A stretch of 64,000 bases of DNA, taken from positions 124,001 to 188,000 of the forward strand of contig JADYZW010000051.1 in assembly GCA_020852955.1 (NCBI GenBank), given 5' to 3'. A model generated the notes under the pieces. That model was given only the letters and a program-made list of their open reading frames with translations, searched no databases and had not been told where the DNA came from. The position numbers were made by a program, and so were the translations under genes. Positions 8,524-16,529 of this stretch are shown piece after piece (within the stretch, counting starts at the first letter, position 1; each line of letters opens with the position of its first letter). The DNA is from Deltaproteobacteria bacterium (lineage in GTDB: Bacteria; Desulfobacterota; Binatia; UTPRO1).

Positions 8524-9789
8524 ATGCCGAAGCTCGTCGTGTCGCACCCGAAGCCGCCCGTGGCGCGCCGCCCGCTGCAGAAGTCGGCCAAGCTCGCCAA
8601 CGTCTGCTACGACATCCGGGGGCCGGTCCTCGCGCGCGCCAAGCAGATGGAGGACGAGGGACAGCGCATCATCAAGCTCAACATCGGCAATCCGCAGCCG
8701 TTCGGCTTCGACGCGCCGGAAGAACTCGTGCAGGACGTCATCCGCAACCTGCCGAACGCCGCCGGCTACTGCGACTCGAAGGGGCTCTTCGCCGCGCGCA
8801 AGGCGGTGATGCACTATTCGCAGCAGAAGCGCATCGCGGGCGTCGGCATCGAGGATATCTACATCGGGAACGGCGTGTCCGAGCTGATCGGCATCAGCAT
8901 GCAGGCGCTCCTGAACAACGGCGACGAGGTGCTCGTCCCGGCGCCGGACTACCCGCTCTGGACCGCGTCGGTGAGCCTCGCCGGCGGCACGGCGCGCCAC
9001 TATCTCTGCGACGAGGGGGCGGGCTGGCTCCCCGACCTCGACGACATCCGCGCCAAGATCACGCCCGCCACGCGCGCCATCGTCGTCATCAACCCCAACA
9101 ACCCGACCGGCGCGCTCTATCCCGACGACCTCCTGCGCGCGATCGTCGAGCTCGCCCGCCAGCACCACCTCGTCGTCCTCGCCGACGAGATCTACGACAA
9201 GGTGCTCTACGACGGCGCTACCCACACCTCGATCGCGTCGCTCGCCGAGGACGTGCTGACGCTCACCTTCAACGGACTTTCGAAGAACTATCGAGCCTGC
9301 GGCTATCGCGCCGGCTGGATGATCCTCTCGGGGGACCGGTCGCACGCCCAGGACTACATCGACGGCCTGAATATCCTGTCGTCCATGCGGCTCTGCGCGA
9401 ACGTGCCGTCGCAGTACGCGATCCAGACCGCTCTCGGCGGCTACCAGAGCATCGGCGACCTCGTGCTGCCGACGGGCCGGCTCGGCAAGCAGCGCGATCT
9501 GGCGCACGATCTGCTCACGTCGATCCCGGGTGTCAGCTGCATGAAGCCGAAGGCCGCGCTCTACCTCTTCCCGAAGCTCGATCTCCGGCGCTACCCGATC
9601 GACGACGACCAGGCCTTCATCCTCGAACTGCTCGAAGAGCAGAAGGTGCTGGTGGTGCAGGGCTCCGGGTTCAACTGGCCGAAGCCCGACCACGTCCGCA
9701 TCGTGTTCCTTCCGAACGCCGACGACCTCACGGAAGCGATCGGGAGGATCGCGAAGTTCCTGGACCACTACCACCGCCACCGCGCCTGA
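8524..9789 (+). CDS. alaA: Glutamate-pyruvate aminotransferase, AlaA type
   Basis: A 421-residue fold-type I PLP aminotransferase. Conserved blocks match AlaA (YfbQ) closely: KLANVCYDIRGPVL, LNIGNPQPFGFDAPEELV, AGYCDSKGLFAARKAV, PDYPLWTASVSLAGG, INPNNPTGALY, ADEIYDKVLYDG and FNGLSKNYRACGYRAGWM. The last block contains the PLP lysine, K254. AlaA makes alanine from pyruvate with glutamate as donor. Compared with AlaA there is a basic extension of about 10 residues before the KSAKLANV block. It is a single gene following the sensor kinase by 56 bases. Confidence 0.9.
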   Translation: MPKLVVSHPKPPVARRPLQKSAKLANVCYDIRGPVLARAKQMEDEGQRIIKLNIGNPQPFGFDAPEELVQDVIRNLPNAAGYCDSKGLFAARKAVMHYSQQKRIAGVGIEDIYIGNGVSELIGISMQALLNNGDEVLVPAPDYPLWTASVSLAGGTARHYLCDEGAGWLPDLDDIRAKITPATRAIVVINPNNPTGALYPDDLLRAIVELARQHHLVVLADEIYDKVLYDGATHTSIASLAEDVLTLTFNGLSKNYRACGYRAGWMILSGDRSHAQDYIDGLNILSSMRLCANVPSQYAIQTALGGYQSIGDLVLPTGRLGKQRDLAHDLLTSIPGVSCMKPKAALYLFPKLDLRRYPIDDDQAFILELLEEQKVLVVQGSGFNWPKPDHVRIVFLPNADDLTEAIGRIAKFLDHYHRHRA

Positions 9790-9879
9790 GAGCGCCGGCC
9801 GCGCCGAGCGCTCGACCGGCGCCCCGCGCGCGCCTCCGAGGTCGGCGAACCGAAGGACCGCGGGCGGCCGCCGACCGGG

Positions 9880-10347
9880 CTACCTGTTCTTGGTGAGGAA
9901 GCCGTGGACGCGCGTGCCGCCGACGCTGACGTTGCCGCCCGCGCCGACGCCGATGCAGACCCTCTTCCCGGCCGGGATCACGAGCGGCGGGAGCGTCGTC
10001 ACCGCGCCGCATGCTCCCGACGGGTTCGCCTGCGTGACGACGTCCTGCCAGATCGTCTCCGTGTCGACGCGGAGCGTGATCGAGCAGAGGCCGCCGAGCG
10101 TCGAGATGCCGGTCACCGCCCAGGCGATGGAGTCGAGCACGAGCGCCTGTTTGTCGGGTATGGCGAACGGCGACGTGGTGCCGTCGCCATGCACGCGCGT
10201 GTCGAGCGCGAAGGTGCCGAGGGCGGCGCACGGCTCGCCAAGCTTGAGCACCCGGATGTCGCTCGGCTTGGAGGGCGCGAGGGGGCCGGCCTCGGCCGAG
10301 ACCGTCACGGTCAGCATCGCAGCGACTGCCAGCCACCAACGTGTCAT
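9880..10347 (-). CDS. Exported protein of unknown function
   Basis: A 155-residue protein with a good Sec signal peptide (residues 1-20, MTRWWLAVAAMLTVTVSAEA). The mature part holds four cysteines (GEPCAALG, GGLCSITL, SGACGAV, KRVCIGVG), likely two disulfides, in an all-beta-looking sequence rich in Gly, Thr and Val. The start is very well supported by a GGGAGGAAGG ribosome site. I do not recognise the family. The repeated 'VIPAGKRVCIGVGAGGNV'-like pattern resembles small secreted beta-sandwich domains. It stands alone between two unrelated genes. Confidence 0.7.
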   Translation of the reverse strand: MTRWWLAVAAMLTVTVSAEAGPLAPSKPSDIRVLKLGEPCAALGTFALDTRVHGDGTTSPFAIPDKQALVLDSIAWAVTGISTLGGLCSITLRVDTETIWQDVVTQANPSGACGAVTTLPPLVIPAGKRVCIGVGAGGNVSVGGTRVHGFLTKNR

Positions 10348-10420
10348 GGACCTTCCTCCCGGGATCGACGTCGTGAGCGGCGAGCCTTCGCCGGCGCTGC
10401 GCGTAGATCAATGACGGAGG

Positions 10421-11272
10421 TCAGTCGGCGGGCCCGAGGCCGCGCTTCATCTCGCGGAACCCGAGCGTGGCGAGCCGCGACCCGAGGGAGGGGACGAGGA
10501 GGTCGAGCCACCACACGAGCTTCCACCACGACGGCACGATGATCCGCTCGCGGTTCGCCGCGACCTGATCGAGCGCGCGCTCGGCGAAGCGCGCCGGATC
10601 CATCGGTCGGAGCCGCTCCCAGGTCGCGAGCTGCCGCTCCATCGGCACGCGAAGCCTGACCGCACCGTACCGTCCGCCCGACAAGATCGGCGTCCGGATG
10701 ACTCCGGGGCAGAGGGCGCTCACGCGGACGCCGCGCGGGGCCGCCTCGATCCGCAGCGAACGGGTGAGCCCGACCACCGCGTGCTTGGTCGCCGCGTAGG
10801 CCGTCGTGATCGGGGCGGGCATGAGGCCAGCGATCGACGCCGTGCTGACGATGTGGCCGAAGCCCTGCCGCGCCATGCGGGGGTAGGCGGCCTGGATGCC
10901 GTGTACGACGCCCATCAGGTTGACCTCGACGGTGTACCGCCAATCGGCGAGGGAGCAGTCGAGCACCTCGCCGCCGACGCCGATGCCGGCGTTGTTGAAG
11001 AGATAGTCGAGGCGGCCGTGCCGGGTGAACACGTCGTCGACGAGCGCCGCCACGGCGTCGGCGTCGCGGACGTCGAGCGCGCGCGCCTCGGCGCGTCCGC
11101 CGCGGGACGCGATCGCCCCGGCGGTCTCGACGGCGCTCTCCTCGTGGCGGTCGGTCGCCACGACGAGGGCGCCGCGTGCCGCGAGCGCCGTCGCCAGTGC
11201 CCGCCCGATGCCCGAGCCGCCGCCCGTCATGAGGACGACCGCGTCGCGATAGGTCCTCAGCCCGTCGGTCAT
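10421..11272 (-). CDS. SDR family NAD(P)-dependent oxidoreductase
   Basis: A 283-residue classical short-chain dehydrogenase. It has the cofactor motif TGGGSGIG near the N-terminus, an acidic residue after strand 2 (VVATDRHEES, favouring NAD), LDVRD, NNAG, the catalytic Ser in VSTASIAG and the YAATK active site. The hydrophobic C-terminal part (WWKLVWWLDLLVPSL) resembles SDRs that associate with membranes or hydrophobic substrates. The substrate is unknown; fatty-acyl or sterol-like alcohols are possible but not shown. It sits next to the oxidase operon but is separated from it by 57 bases. Confidence 0.9.
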   Translation of the reverse strand: MTDGLRTYRDAVVLMTGGGSGIGRALATALAARGALVVATDRHEESAVETAGAIASRGGRAEARALDVRDADAVAALVDDVFTRHGRLDYLFNNAGIGVGGEVLDCSLADWRYTVEVNLMGVVHGIQAAYPRMARQGFGHIVSTASIAGLMPAPITTAYAATKHAVVGLTRSLRIEAAPRGVRVSALCPGVIRTPILSGGRYGAVRLRVPMERQLATWERLRPMDPARFAERALDQVAANRERIIVPSWWKLVWWLDLLVPSLGSRLATLGFREMKRGLGPAD

Positions 11273-11329
11273 GGCCGCGGCTGTAGCCGATCCGGGCCGT
11301 TCCGCGCCAGCCCCGCGCGCGGCGAACGG

Positions 11330-11602
11330 TCAACGGACGGACGCGTCGTCGTCCGCGGCGGGTCCGGCGCGCGGCGCCGTGCGCGCGAGTTCGCGCCGCA
11401 ACCAGTACGCGATCCCGGCGAAGAGGAGAAAGGGCAGGGCCGAGAGGCCGACCGCCGTGGCGAGGAAGCTCTGGCGCGCGCGCTCGTCGGCGACGAAGCA
11501 GACGGGGCAGGCGACCGCGGTCGCGCTCGCGCCGAGCATCGCGAGGCCGGTCGCCACGACGAGCGATCCGACCCGGCGCCGGCGCCAGCCGCCGCCGCTC
11601 AT
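11330..11602 (-). CDS. Small membrane protein at the end of the cytochrome oxidase operon
   Basis: A 90-residue protein with two membrane helices (LVVATGLAMLGASATAVA and about residues 46-68, FLATAVGLSALPFLLFAGIAY) and a CPVC motif after the first helix. The ATG overlaps the stop of the preceding subunit III-like gene by four bases, so translation is coupled. Its place in the operon suggests a role in oxidase assembly or stability. The CPVC pair could bind copper or be redox-active, but this is inference. I do not recognise a named family. Confidence 0.7.
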   Translation of the reverse strand: MSGGGWRRRRVGSLVVATGLAMLGASATAVACPVCFVADERARQSFLATAVGLSALPFLLFAGIAYWLRRELARTAPRAGPAADDDASVR

Positions 11603-12201
11603 GCCAGGTACACCACGACGTAGAGCGCGGGCCAGACGCCGACGACGAAGTACCAGAGCACGCGCACGGCCGCGAAGGCGTCGGCCGACAGCGTCCCGAG
11701 CGCCAGGCGCGTGCGGGCGTGCAGTAGCGCCGCGATCGCCGCGACGGCGTGCGCGGCGTGCACGCCGACGATCAGGTAGAAGAACGAGCCGTACTGACTC
11801 GAGCGCATCGTGAGCCCGAAGGCGAGCAGGCGCGCCCATTCGACGCCCTGGATCGCCACGAAGAGCGCGCCGAGCGTCACCGCCGCCGTGAGCCGTCGGA
11901 GCGCGCGTCGCCGTCCGAACGCGGTCGCCGCCGCGCGTCCGGCGCTCAGGAGGACGCCGCCGCTCGCGAGCAGCACGAGCGTGTTGAGCGCCGTCGCTGC
12001 GATGGGGAGGCGCGGTTGACCGGGCGGCGGCCAGCCGAGCGCGTGGCTGCGCGCGATCACGAAGGCGCTCACGAGTCCCGCGAAGAACATGACCTCGGCG
12101 CCGACGAAGATCAGCATGCCGAGGACCGCCGTGCGGATGCGCGGCGCGCGGGCGATCCCCGAGCGGGCGGGAGCGGCGGTCAGGACGGCGCTCGATCGCA
12201 T
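11599..12201 (-). CDS. Second subunit III-like heme-copper oxidase protein
   Basis: A 200-residue protein with about five membrane helices and cytochrome oxidase subunit III motifs: GMLIFVGAEVMFFAGLVSAF, NTLVLLASGGVLLSAG, GVEWARLL, YGSFFYLIVGVHAAHAV and a C-terminal VRVLWYFVVGVWPALYVVVYL. It is clearly related to, but divergent from, the other subunit III encoded three genes upstream. The subunit IV gene precedes it by 6 bases and the small CPVC membrane protein overlaps its end by 4 bases. Whether it replaces or accompanies the canonical subunit III cannot be told. Confidence 0.85.
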   Translation of the reverse strand: MRSSAVLTAAPARSGIARAPRIRTAVLGMLIFVGAEVMFFAGLVSAFVIARSHALGWPPPGQPRLPIAATALNTLVLLASGGVLLSAGRAAATAFGRRRALRRLTAAVTLGALFVAIQGVEWARLLAFGLTMRSSQYGSFFYLIVGVHAAHAVAAIAALLHARTRLALGTLSADAFAAVRVLWYFVVGVWPALYVVVYLA

Positions 12202-12207
12202 GGGGGC

Positions 12208-12555
12208 TCAAGGGTGCGCCGGAGGCGCCGGCGGCTCGATGGGCAGATGGAGCCAGTTCTGACCCGCGGGGAGCATCACGTCGGGCGCGATGCCGGCGAA
12301 CATCACCAGCATGAAGCCGAGCATCAGGAGGAGGATGTACCAGACGTACCGTTCCTCGATGTTGAGGTGCATGAAGTACGCGGCGACCATCGTCGCCTTC
12401 ACGACGGCGATTCCGAAGGCGGTGATCAGCGTCACGAGCGGGATTTCGAGGGTCGGACCGAGCAGGCTGACGCCCAGCAGCGCCAGCAGCACGAGATAGA
12501 TGCGGACGTAGGACGGGTGTCCGGGGGTGGTCGCGGCGTGATCGTGGCTGCTCAT
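12208..12555 (-). CDS. ctaF: Cytochrome c oxidase subunit IV (CtaF-like)
   Basis: A 115-residue protein with three membrane helices. It begins with a His-rich soluble stretch (MSSHDHAATTPGHPSYV) followed by YLVLLALLGVSLLGPTLEIP, the helix with KATMVAAYFMHLNIEERY and a final ILLLMLGFMLVMFAGI. The AYFMHL segment is typical of prokaryotic subunit IV. An in-frame upstream extension exists, but the ATG at 12553-12555 fits the family and lies 13 bases after the canonical subunit III gene. Confidence 0.87.
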   Translation of the reverse strand: MSSHDHAATTPGHPSYVRIYLVLLALLGVSLLGPTLEIPLVTLITAFGIAVVKATMVAAYFMHLNIEERYVWYILLLMLGFMLVMFAGIAPDVMLPAGQNWLHLPIEPPAPPAHP

Positions 12556-12568
12556 GGCGTCGCGGTCC

Positions 12569-13168
12569 TCACTTGGCGATGTAGAAGAGCGGAAAGAGGA
12601 AGATCCAGACCGCATCGACGAAGTGCCAGTAGATCCCGATCAGCTCGACGCGATGGAGGTTCCGGCCCCGGCGGGCGTCGGCGGCGACGATCGCCATGAT
12701 CACCATGCCGGCGATCACGTGCAGGCCGTGGAGGCCGCACGCGACGTAGTAGTACGACCAGAAGACGTCGCGGAAGATCGTGAAGCCGTGCGCGATCTCG
12801 TTCGACCATTCGAACCCCTTCACCAGGAGGAAGACGAGGCCGCCGAGAATCGTGCCGCCGAGGAAGCGCGCGGCGCGCGGACCGTCGTGGGCTTCGGCGG
12901 CCTGGTGCGCGAGCACGGCGGCGAGACTCGAGGTCAGGAGCACGAAGGTGTTGAAGGCGCCGGCGAGGGTGTTCGTGTGCGCCGCCTCCTCGGCCCAGTG
13001 CGGGTGGTGCAGGCGCAGCATCACGTAGCTGCCGATCAGCCCGCCGAAGATGACGATCTCGGAGGCGAGGACCCACCAGACGGCGAGGCGGGCGGTCGGG
13101 ATGCCGGTGGCGCTCCGGCGGGTGGCGATCGGGACGTGAGCGGCGTGGAGGTCGGCGGCGTGGCTCAT
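12569..13168 (-). CDS. ctaE: Cytochrome c oxidase subunit III
   Basis: A 199-residue five-helix subunit III of an aa3/caa3-type oxidase. Recognisable segments include WWVLASEIVIFGGLIGSYV, NTFVLLTSSLAAVLA, VKGFEWSNEIAHG, YYYVACGLHGLHVIAGM and the C-terminal IYWHFVDAVWIFLFPLFYI. Subunit III stabilises the catalytic core and the proton-uptake path. It follows the subunit I gene by 17 bases on the same strand. Confidence 0.94.
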   Translation of the reverse strand: MSHAADLHAAHVPIATRRSATGIPTARLAVWWVLASEIVIFGGLIGSYVMLRLHHPHWAEEAAHTNTLAGAFNTFVLLTSSLAAVLAHQAAEAHDGPRAARFLGGTILGGLVFLLVKGFEWSNEIAHGFTIFRDVFWSYYYVACGLHGLHVIAGMVIMAIVAADARRGRNLHRVELIGIYWHFVDAVWIFLFPLFYIAK

Positions 13169-13185
13169 GCGCGGGTGCGCTCCTC

Positions 13186-14883
13186 TCAGCTCGGGACGTG
13201 CTGCGGCCAGTAGTCGAGCTCGCGATCGGGGACGCCGTACTCGTAGGGGCCGCGATAGACCGTCGGCATGGTCGCGAAGTTGCCGTGCGGGGGCGGGGAG
13301 GGCGCCGACCACTCGAGCGTGTTGGCGTTCCAGGGGTTCGCACCCACCGGCTCGCCGCGCCGCATGCTCCAGAAGAAGTTGGCGAGGAAGATCACCTGGA
13401 AGATCAGCAGCACGATCAACGCCACCGTGGCGAGCACGGCGAGCTGGTTCAGCCACGGCGTCGAGAGCTGCGGGAAGCTCTCGTAGGAATAGATCCGGCG
13501 GTGCTGGCCCGCCGCGCCCGTCAGGAACAGCGGGATGAAGATCGCGTTGAAAGAGACGATCGTACCCCAGAAGTGCCATTGCCCGAGCGTCTCGTTCAGG
13601 CGGCGGCCGAACATCTTCGGGAACCAGTACGTGATGGCGGCGAAGGTCGCGATGATGGCGATCGGGAAGAACGTGTAGTGGAAGTGCGCGACGACGAAGT
13701 AGGTATCGTGGAAATAGATGTCGGTGGCGTTGGCGCCGAGGAAGATTCCGGTCACGCCGCCGATCAGGAACTCGGCGATGAAGGCGAGCGCCCACAGCAT
13801 CGGCGTCGCGAGCTCGATCGAGCCCCCGTAGAGCGTCGCGATGAAGGCGAACATCATCTCGGCGAGCGGGATCGAGATGAGGAGCGTGGTGATGGTGAAG
13901 AGGTGCGCCATGCGCGGATCGATCCCGGCGACGAACTGGTGGTGCGCCCACACGAAGAAGCTGATGATGCCGGTCGCGATCGACGTGCCCAGGATCGTCT
14001 TGTAGGCGAAGAGCTTCTTGCGCGCGAAGACGGTGATGATCTCGGCGACGACGCCGGTCGCGGGCAGCAGGACGACGTACACCTCCGGGTGGCCGAAGAA
14101 CCAGAAGAGGTGCTGCCAGAGGAGCGGGTCGCCGCCCGCCTTCGGGTCGTAGAATCGCGTGCCGACGACCTGATCGAGGAGCAGCATCACCGCGCCCGCG
14201 ACGAGCGGTCCGACCGACGCCATGAACACGAGGCTCGCGATCACGATCATCCAGACGACGATCGGGATGCGCATCGCCGTCATGCCGGGCGCGCGCGCGT
14301 TCATGACGGTCACGGTGAAATTGATGCCGCCGAGGAGGAACGCCACGAACTCGAGCGCGACTGCGAGCAGCCAGAGCGGCGCGCCCCACGGGGTGTGGTT
14401 GTACTGGGCGCTCGCCGAGAGCGGCGGATACGCCGTCCAGGCGCCGCCGAAGCCGCCGCCCGGCGCCGCCAGCGAGAGCAGGAGGATCACCGCGCTCACG
14501 AAGAAGATCTGGTACGAGAGTCGGTTCAGGCGCGGGAACACCATGTCGTCGCAGCCGATCATGAGCGGAATGAGGAAGTTCCCGAGCCCCGCGATCAAGA
14601 CCGGCATCGCGACCCAGAAGATCATGATCGAGCCGTGGTTCGTGACGAGGGCGTTGTACTCGCGCGCCGTGACGAGCCCGTAGAGCGGGACGACCTGGTC
14701 GGGAAAGGCGAGCTGCATGCGGAAGACGTACGCCATGAAGCCGCCGATCAGCGCCATGACCATGCCGGTGAACATGTACTGCAGGCCGATCACCTTGTGA
14801 TCGGTCGAGAAGACGTAGCGGCTCCAGAAGCTTCGGGCCTCGTGCGAGAGGCCGACGTCGTGCGCGGTGGCGGGCAGGCTCAT
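13186..14883 (-). CDS. ctaD: Cytochrome c oxidase subunit I
   Basis: A 565-residue catalytic subunit with 12 membrane helices. It carries the low-spin heme a and the heme a3-CuB centre. Visible landmarks are FSTDHKVIGLQYM, NHGSIMIFWVAMP, GHPEVYVVLLPATG (CuB His and cross-linked Tyr, A1-type Glu), FVWAHHQFV (two CuB His), DIYFHDTYFVVAHFHY (heme ligands) and WFPKMFGR. It reduces O2 to water with electrons from the CuA site and pumps protons. The ATG overlaps the subunit II stop by four bases. The frame is open further upstream on the same strand, but homology starts here. Confidence 0.97.
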   Translation of the reverse strand: MSLPATAHDVGLSHEARSFWSRYVFSTDHKVIGLQYMFTGMVMALIGGFMAYVFRMQLAFPDQVVPLYGLVTAREYNALVTNHGSIMIFWVAMPVLIAGLGNFLIPLMIGCDDMVFPRLNRLSYQIFFVSAVILLLSLAAPGGGFGGAWTAYPPLSASAQYNHTPWGAPLWLLAVALEFVAFLLGGINFTVTVMNARAPGMTAMRIPIVVWMIVIASLVFMASVGPLVAGAVMLLLDQVVGTRFYDPKAGGDPLLWQHLFWFFGHPEVYVVLLPATGVVAEIITVFARKKLFAYKTILGTSIATGIISFFVWAHHQFVAGIDPRMAHLFTITTLLISIPLAEMMFAFIATLYGGSIELATPMLWALAFIAEFLIGGVTGIFLGANATDIYFHDTYFVVAHFHYTFFPIAIIATFAAITYWFPKMFGRRLNETLGQWHFWGTIVSFNAIFIPLFLTGAAGQHRRIYSYESFPQLSTPWLNQLAVLATVALIVLLIFQVIFLANFFWSMRRGEPVGANPWNANTLEWSAPSPPPHGNFATMPTVYRGPYEYGVPDRELDYWPQHVPS

Positions 14884-15575
14884 GAGCGGCTCTCCGAGGA
14901 GGCGGCGGCGACGGTCGTGCGGTCGCCGAGCCACGCCGCGTGCGCCTCCGCCGACTCGACGTGCAGCACCGCGGGCATGAGGGCGTGCCCGATCCCGCAC
15001 ATCTCGGCGCAGGCGATGTCGAACGTGCCGGTGCGGGTGGGTCGGAACCAGCCGGTGATGACGCGGCCGGGGACGGCGTCCTGCTTCAGGCGGAAGACCG
15101 GGACCGAGAAGCTGTGAACGACGTCCCGTGACGAGAGCTCGAAGACGTAGGTCGCGTCGTTCCGGACGTGGAGTTCGTTCACGGTGACGACGTCGTCCGG
15201 CGTGTCGAGCCGGTGGTCGGGTCCCGGGTGTACGAAGGTCCAGGCCCATTGCTGGGCGACGACGCGGATCGTCTCGTCGGGCGTCGGGATGATCTGCTTC
15301 ACGTCGCGCCAGACGGCGATGGCCCCCGCAATCAGCACGACGTCGCACGCGATCACCACGTAGTGGGGCCAGGAGATCCAGCGCTTCTCGTCCGTGCTCT
15401 CGCCGGCGATGTACTGGCTCCGCACGCCCGGCCGACGCCGGAACTTGAGGATGAAACCGAAGAAGATGCCCTGCGCGACGAGGAACCAGAAGCCGACGGT
15501 GTAGAAGATGAGGGTGAAGAGCCAGTCGATCTCTTCGGCCGAGGTGGACGCGGCGGGTATCAACCATTCGAGCAT
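14880..15575 (-). CDS. ctaC: Cytochrome c oxidase subunit II
   Basis: A 231-residue subunit II with two N-terminal membrane helices (about 15-40 and 70-90) and a periplasmic cupredoxin domain. The binuclear CuA site is complete: His in DVVHSFSVP and the CAEMCGIGHALM loop providing two Cys, Glu, His and Met. There is no fused cytochrome c domain, in line with a separate diheme cytochrome encoded upstream as electron donor. The last four bases overlap the subunit I start. Confidence 0.96.
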   Translation of the reverse strand: MLEWLIPAASTSAEEIDWLFTLIFYTVGFWFLVAQGIFFGFILKFRRRPGVRSQYIAGESTDEKRWISWPHYVVIACDVVLIAGAIAVWRDVKQIIPTPDETIRVVAQQWAWTFVHPGPDHRLDTPDDVVTVNELHVRNDATYVFELSSRDVVHSFSVPVFRLKQDAVPGRVITGWFRPTRTGTFDIACAEMCGIGHALMPAVLHVESAEAHAAWLGDRTTVAAASSESRS

Positions 15576-15591
15576 GGGCGCTCCTCGCCGC

Positions 15592-15696
15592 TCAGCGGGT
15601 CAGCATCCAGGCGGCCAGCGCGTAGAGGCCGCAGGCGACCAGCGTGATCCAGAATCCCCGGACGACCTTCGATGCGAAGTAGACATCGTCGTTCAT
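15592..15696 (-). CDS. 34-residue single-helix membrane peptide in the oxidase operon
   Basis: A 34-codon frame between the cytochrome c and subunit II genes. Its ATG (15694-15696) overlaps the TGA of the cytochrome gene (15693-15695), and it ends 16 bases before subunit II. The peptide has a charged N-terminus (MNDDVYFASKVVRG) and one hydrophobic helix (FWITLVACGLYALAAWMLTR). Operon position, translational coupling and the single helix resemble the tiny accessory subunits of heme-copper oxidases (CcoQ/CcoH-like size class), but there is no family match I can name. Confidence 0.6.
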   Translation of the reverse strand: MNDDVYFASKVVRGFWITLVACGLYALAAWMLTR

Positions 15697-16355
15697 CTGG
15701 CGCCCTCCCCGGCACGGAGCGTGCGGACGTAGGCGACGACGTCGAGCATCGCTCGCTCGTCGACGAGCGTGCTCGCCATGGCGCGCATCTGCGCGCCCGT
15801 CGCGTCGTCCTTGTGCGCGCCGCGCGCGCCGCTCTTGAACTTGACGAGCTGCGCCAGCAGGTACCAATCGGGCTGACCGGCGAGGCGCGGGCCCTTGAGT
15901 GCCTCGTTGCCGCCGCCGTCGGGGCCGTGGCACGCGGAGCAGGGCGCGAAGAGCGCCTGGCCGCGGGTCGCGTCGCCCGCGAGCGTCGGGGCCGGCGCGG
16001 CGGGCGGCAGGCGCGCGACGTACGCGGCGACGCTCGCGACGTCCTCGTCGGTGCGGAGCGCCGTCGCCATCGGTCGCATCTGCAGGCCGGTCTCGTCGTC
16101 GGGGGCGTAGCCGCGCTGGCCGCTGCGGAACTTCCTCAGCTGCGCGTCGACGTACCAGCCGGGGAGGCCGGCGATGGCGGGCGCCCCCCGCGGCTCGCTG
16201 CCGGCGCCCTGGTCGCCGTGACAGGCGGCGCAAAGCTGGTAGTGGGCTGCGCCGCGCGCGACGTCCTGCGCCGCGGCCGGCGGCGGCGGGCCGAGCGCCG
16301 CGACGGCGACGGCGCTCGCTGCGGCCGCGAAGACCCCGAGACGAAGGAAAGACAT
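15693..16355 (-). CDS. Diheme cytochrome c (c4-like), electron donor to the oxidase
   Basis: A 220-residue exported protein with a signal peptide and two tandem cytochrome c domains. Each has a CxxCH heme site (CAACH, CSACH) and a later axial Met (LQMRPMA, AQMRAMA). The two halves are clearly homologous (internal duplication), as in cytochrome c4. It is the first gene of the oxidase operon and probably carries electrons to CuA. I chose ATG 16353-16355; in-frame ATG (16382) and GTG (16394) starts upstream would lengthen the signal peptide. No good Shine-Dalgarno sequence is seen at any of them. Confidence 0.88.
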   Translation of the reverse strand: MSFLRLGVFAAAASAVAVAALGPPPPAAAQDVARGAAHYQLCAACHGDQGAGSEPRGAPAIAGLPGWYVDAQLRKFRSGQRGYAPDDETGLQMRPMATALRTDEDVASVAAYVARLPPAAPAPTLAGDATRGQALFAPCSACHGPDGGGNEALKGPRLAGQPDWYLLAQLVKFKSGARGAHKDDATGAQMRAMASTLVDERAMLDVVAYVRTLRAGEGAR

Positions 16356-16529
16356 GGGCTGCGAGCGACAAGCAAATGCCATGCCTTTTCGCACATCTCG
16401 GGATGACGGATGCTTGGCGTACGCTATTTCTCAGGACGGGGAAGCCGACCTCCCGATCTTTCGCAAGTCCGCGAACGCGCGACGGGAGCTTGCCGGTCAG
16501 CAGCCGCTCAGGCATGTACCTGACCAGGA

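Noticed and set aside
13186..15567. A 793-residue frame suggesting a fused subunit II-I oxidase
   Set aside because: The extra N-terminal part is the out-of-frame shadow of subunit II; the true subunit II lies in a different frame and overlaps by four bases.
16371..16386. Sigma-54-like element (AGGCAT-N5-TTGCT) upstream of the cytochrome c gene on the minus strand
   Set aside because: Spacing is right, but the -24 element has two mismatches and overlaps possible upstream start codons, so it is too weak to call.
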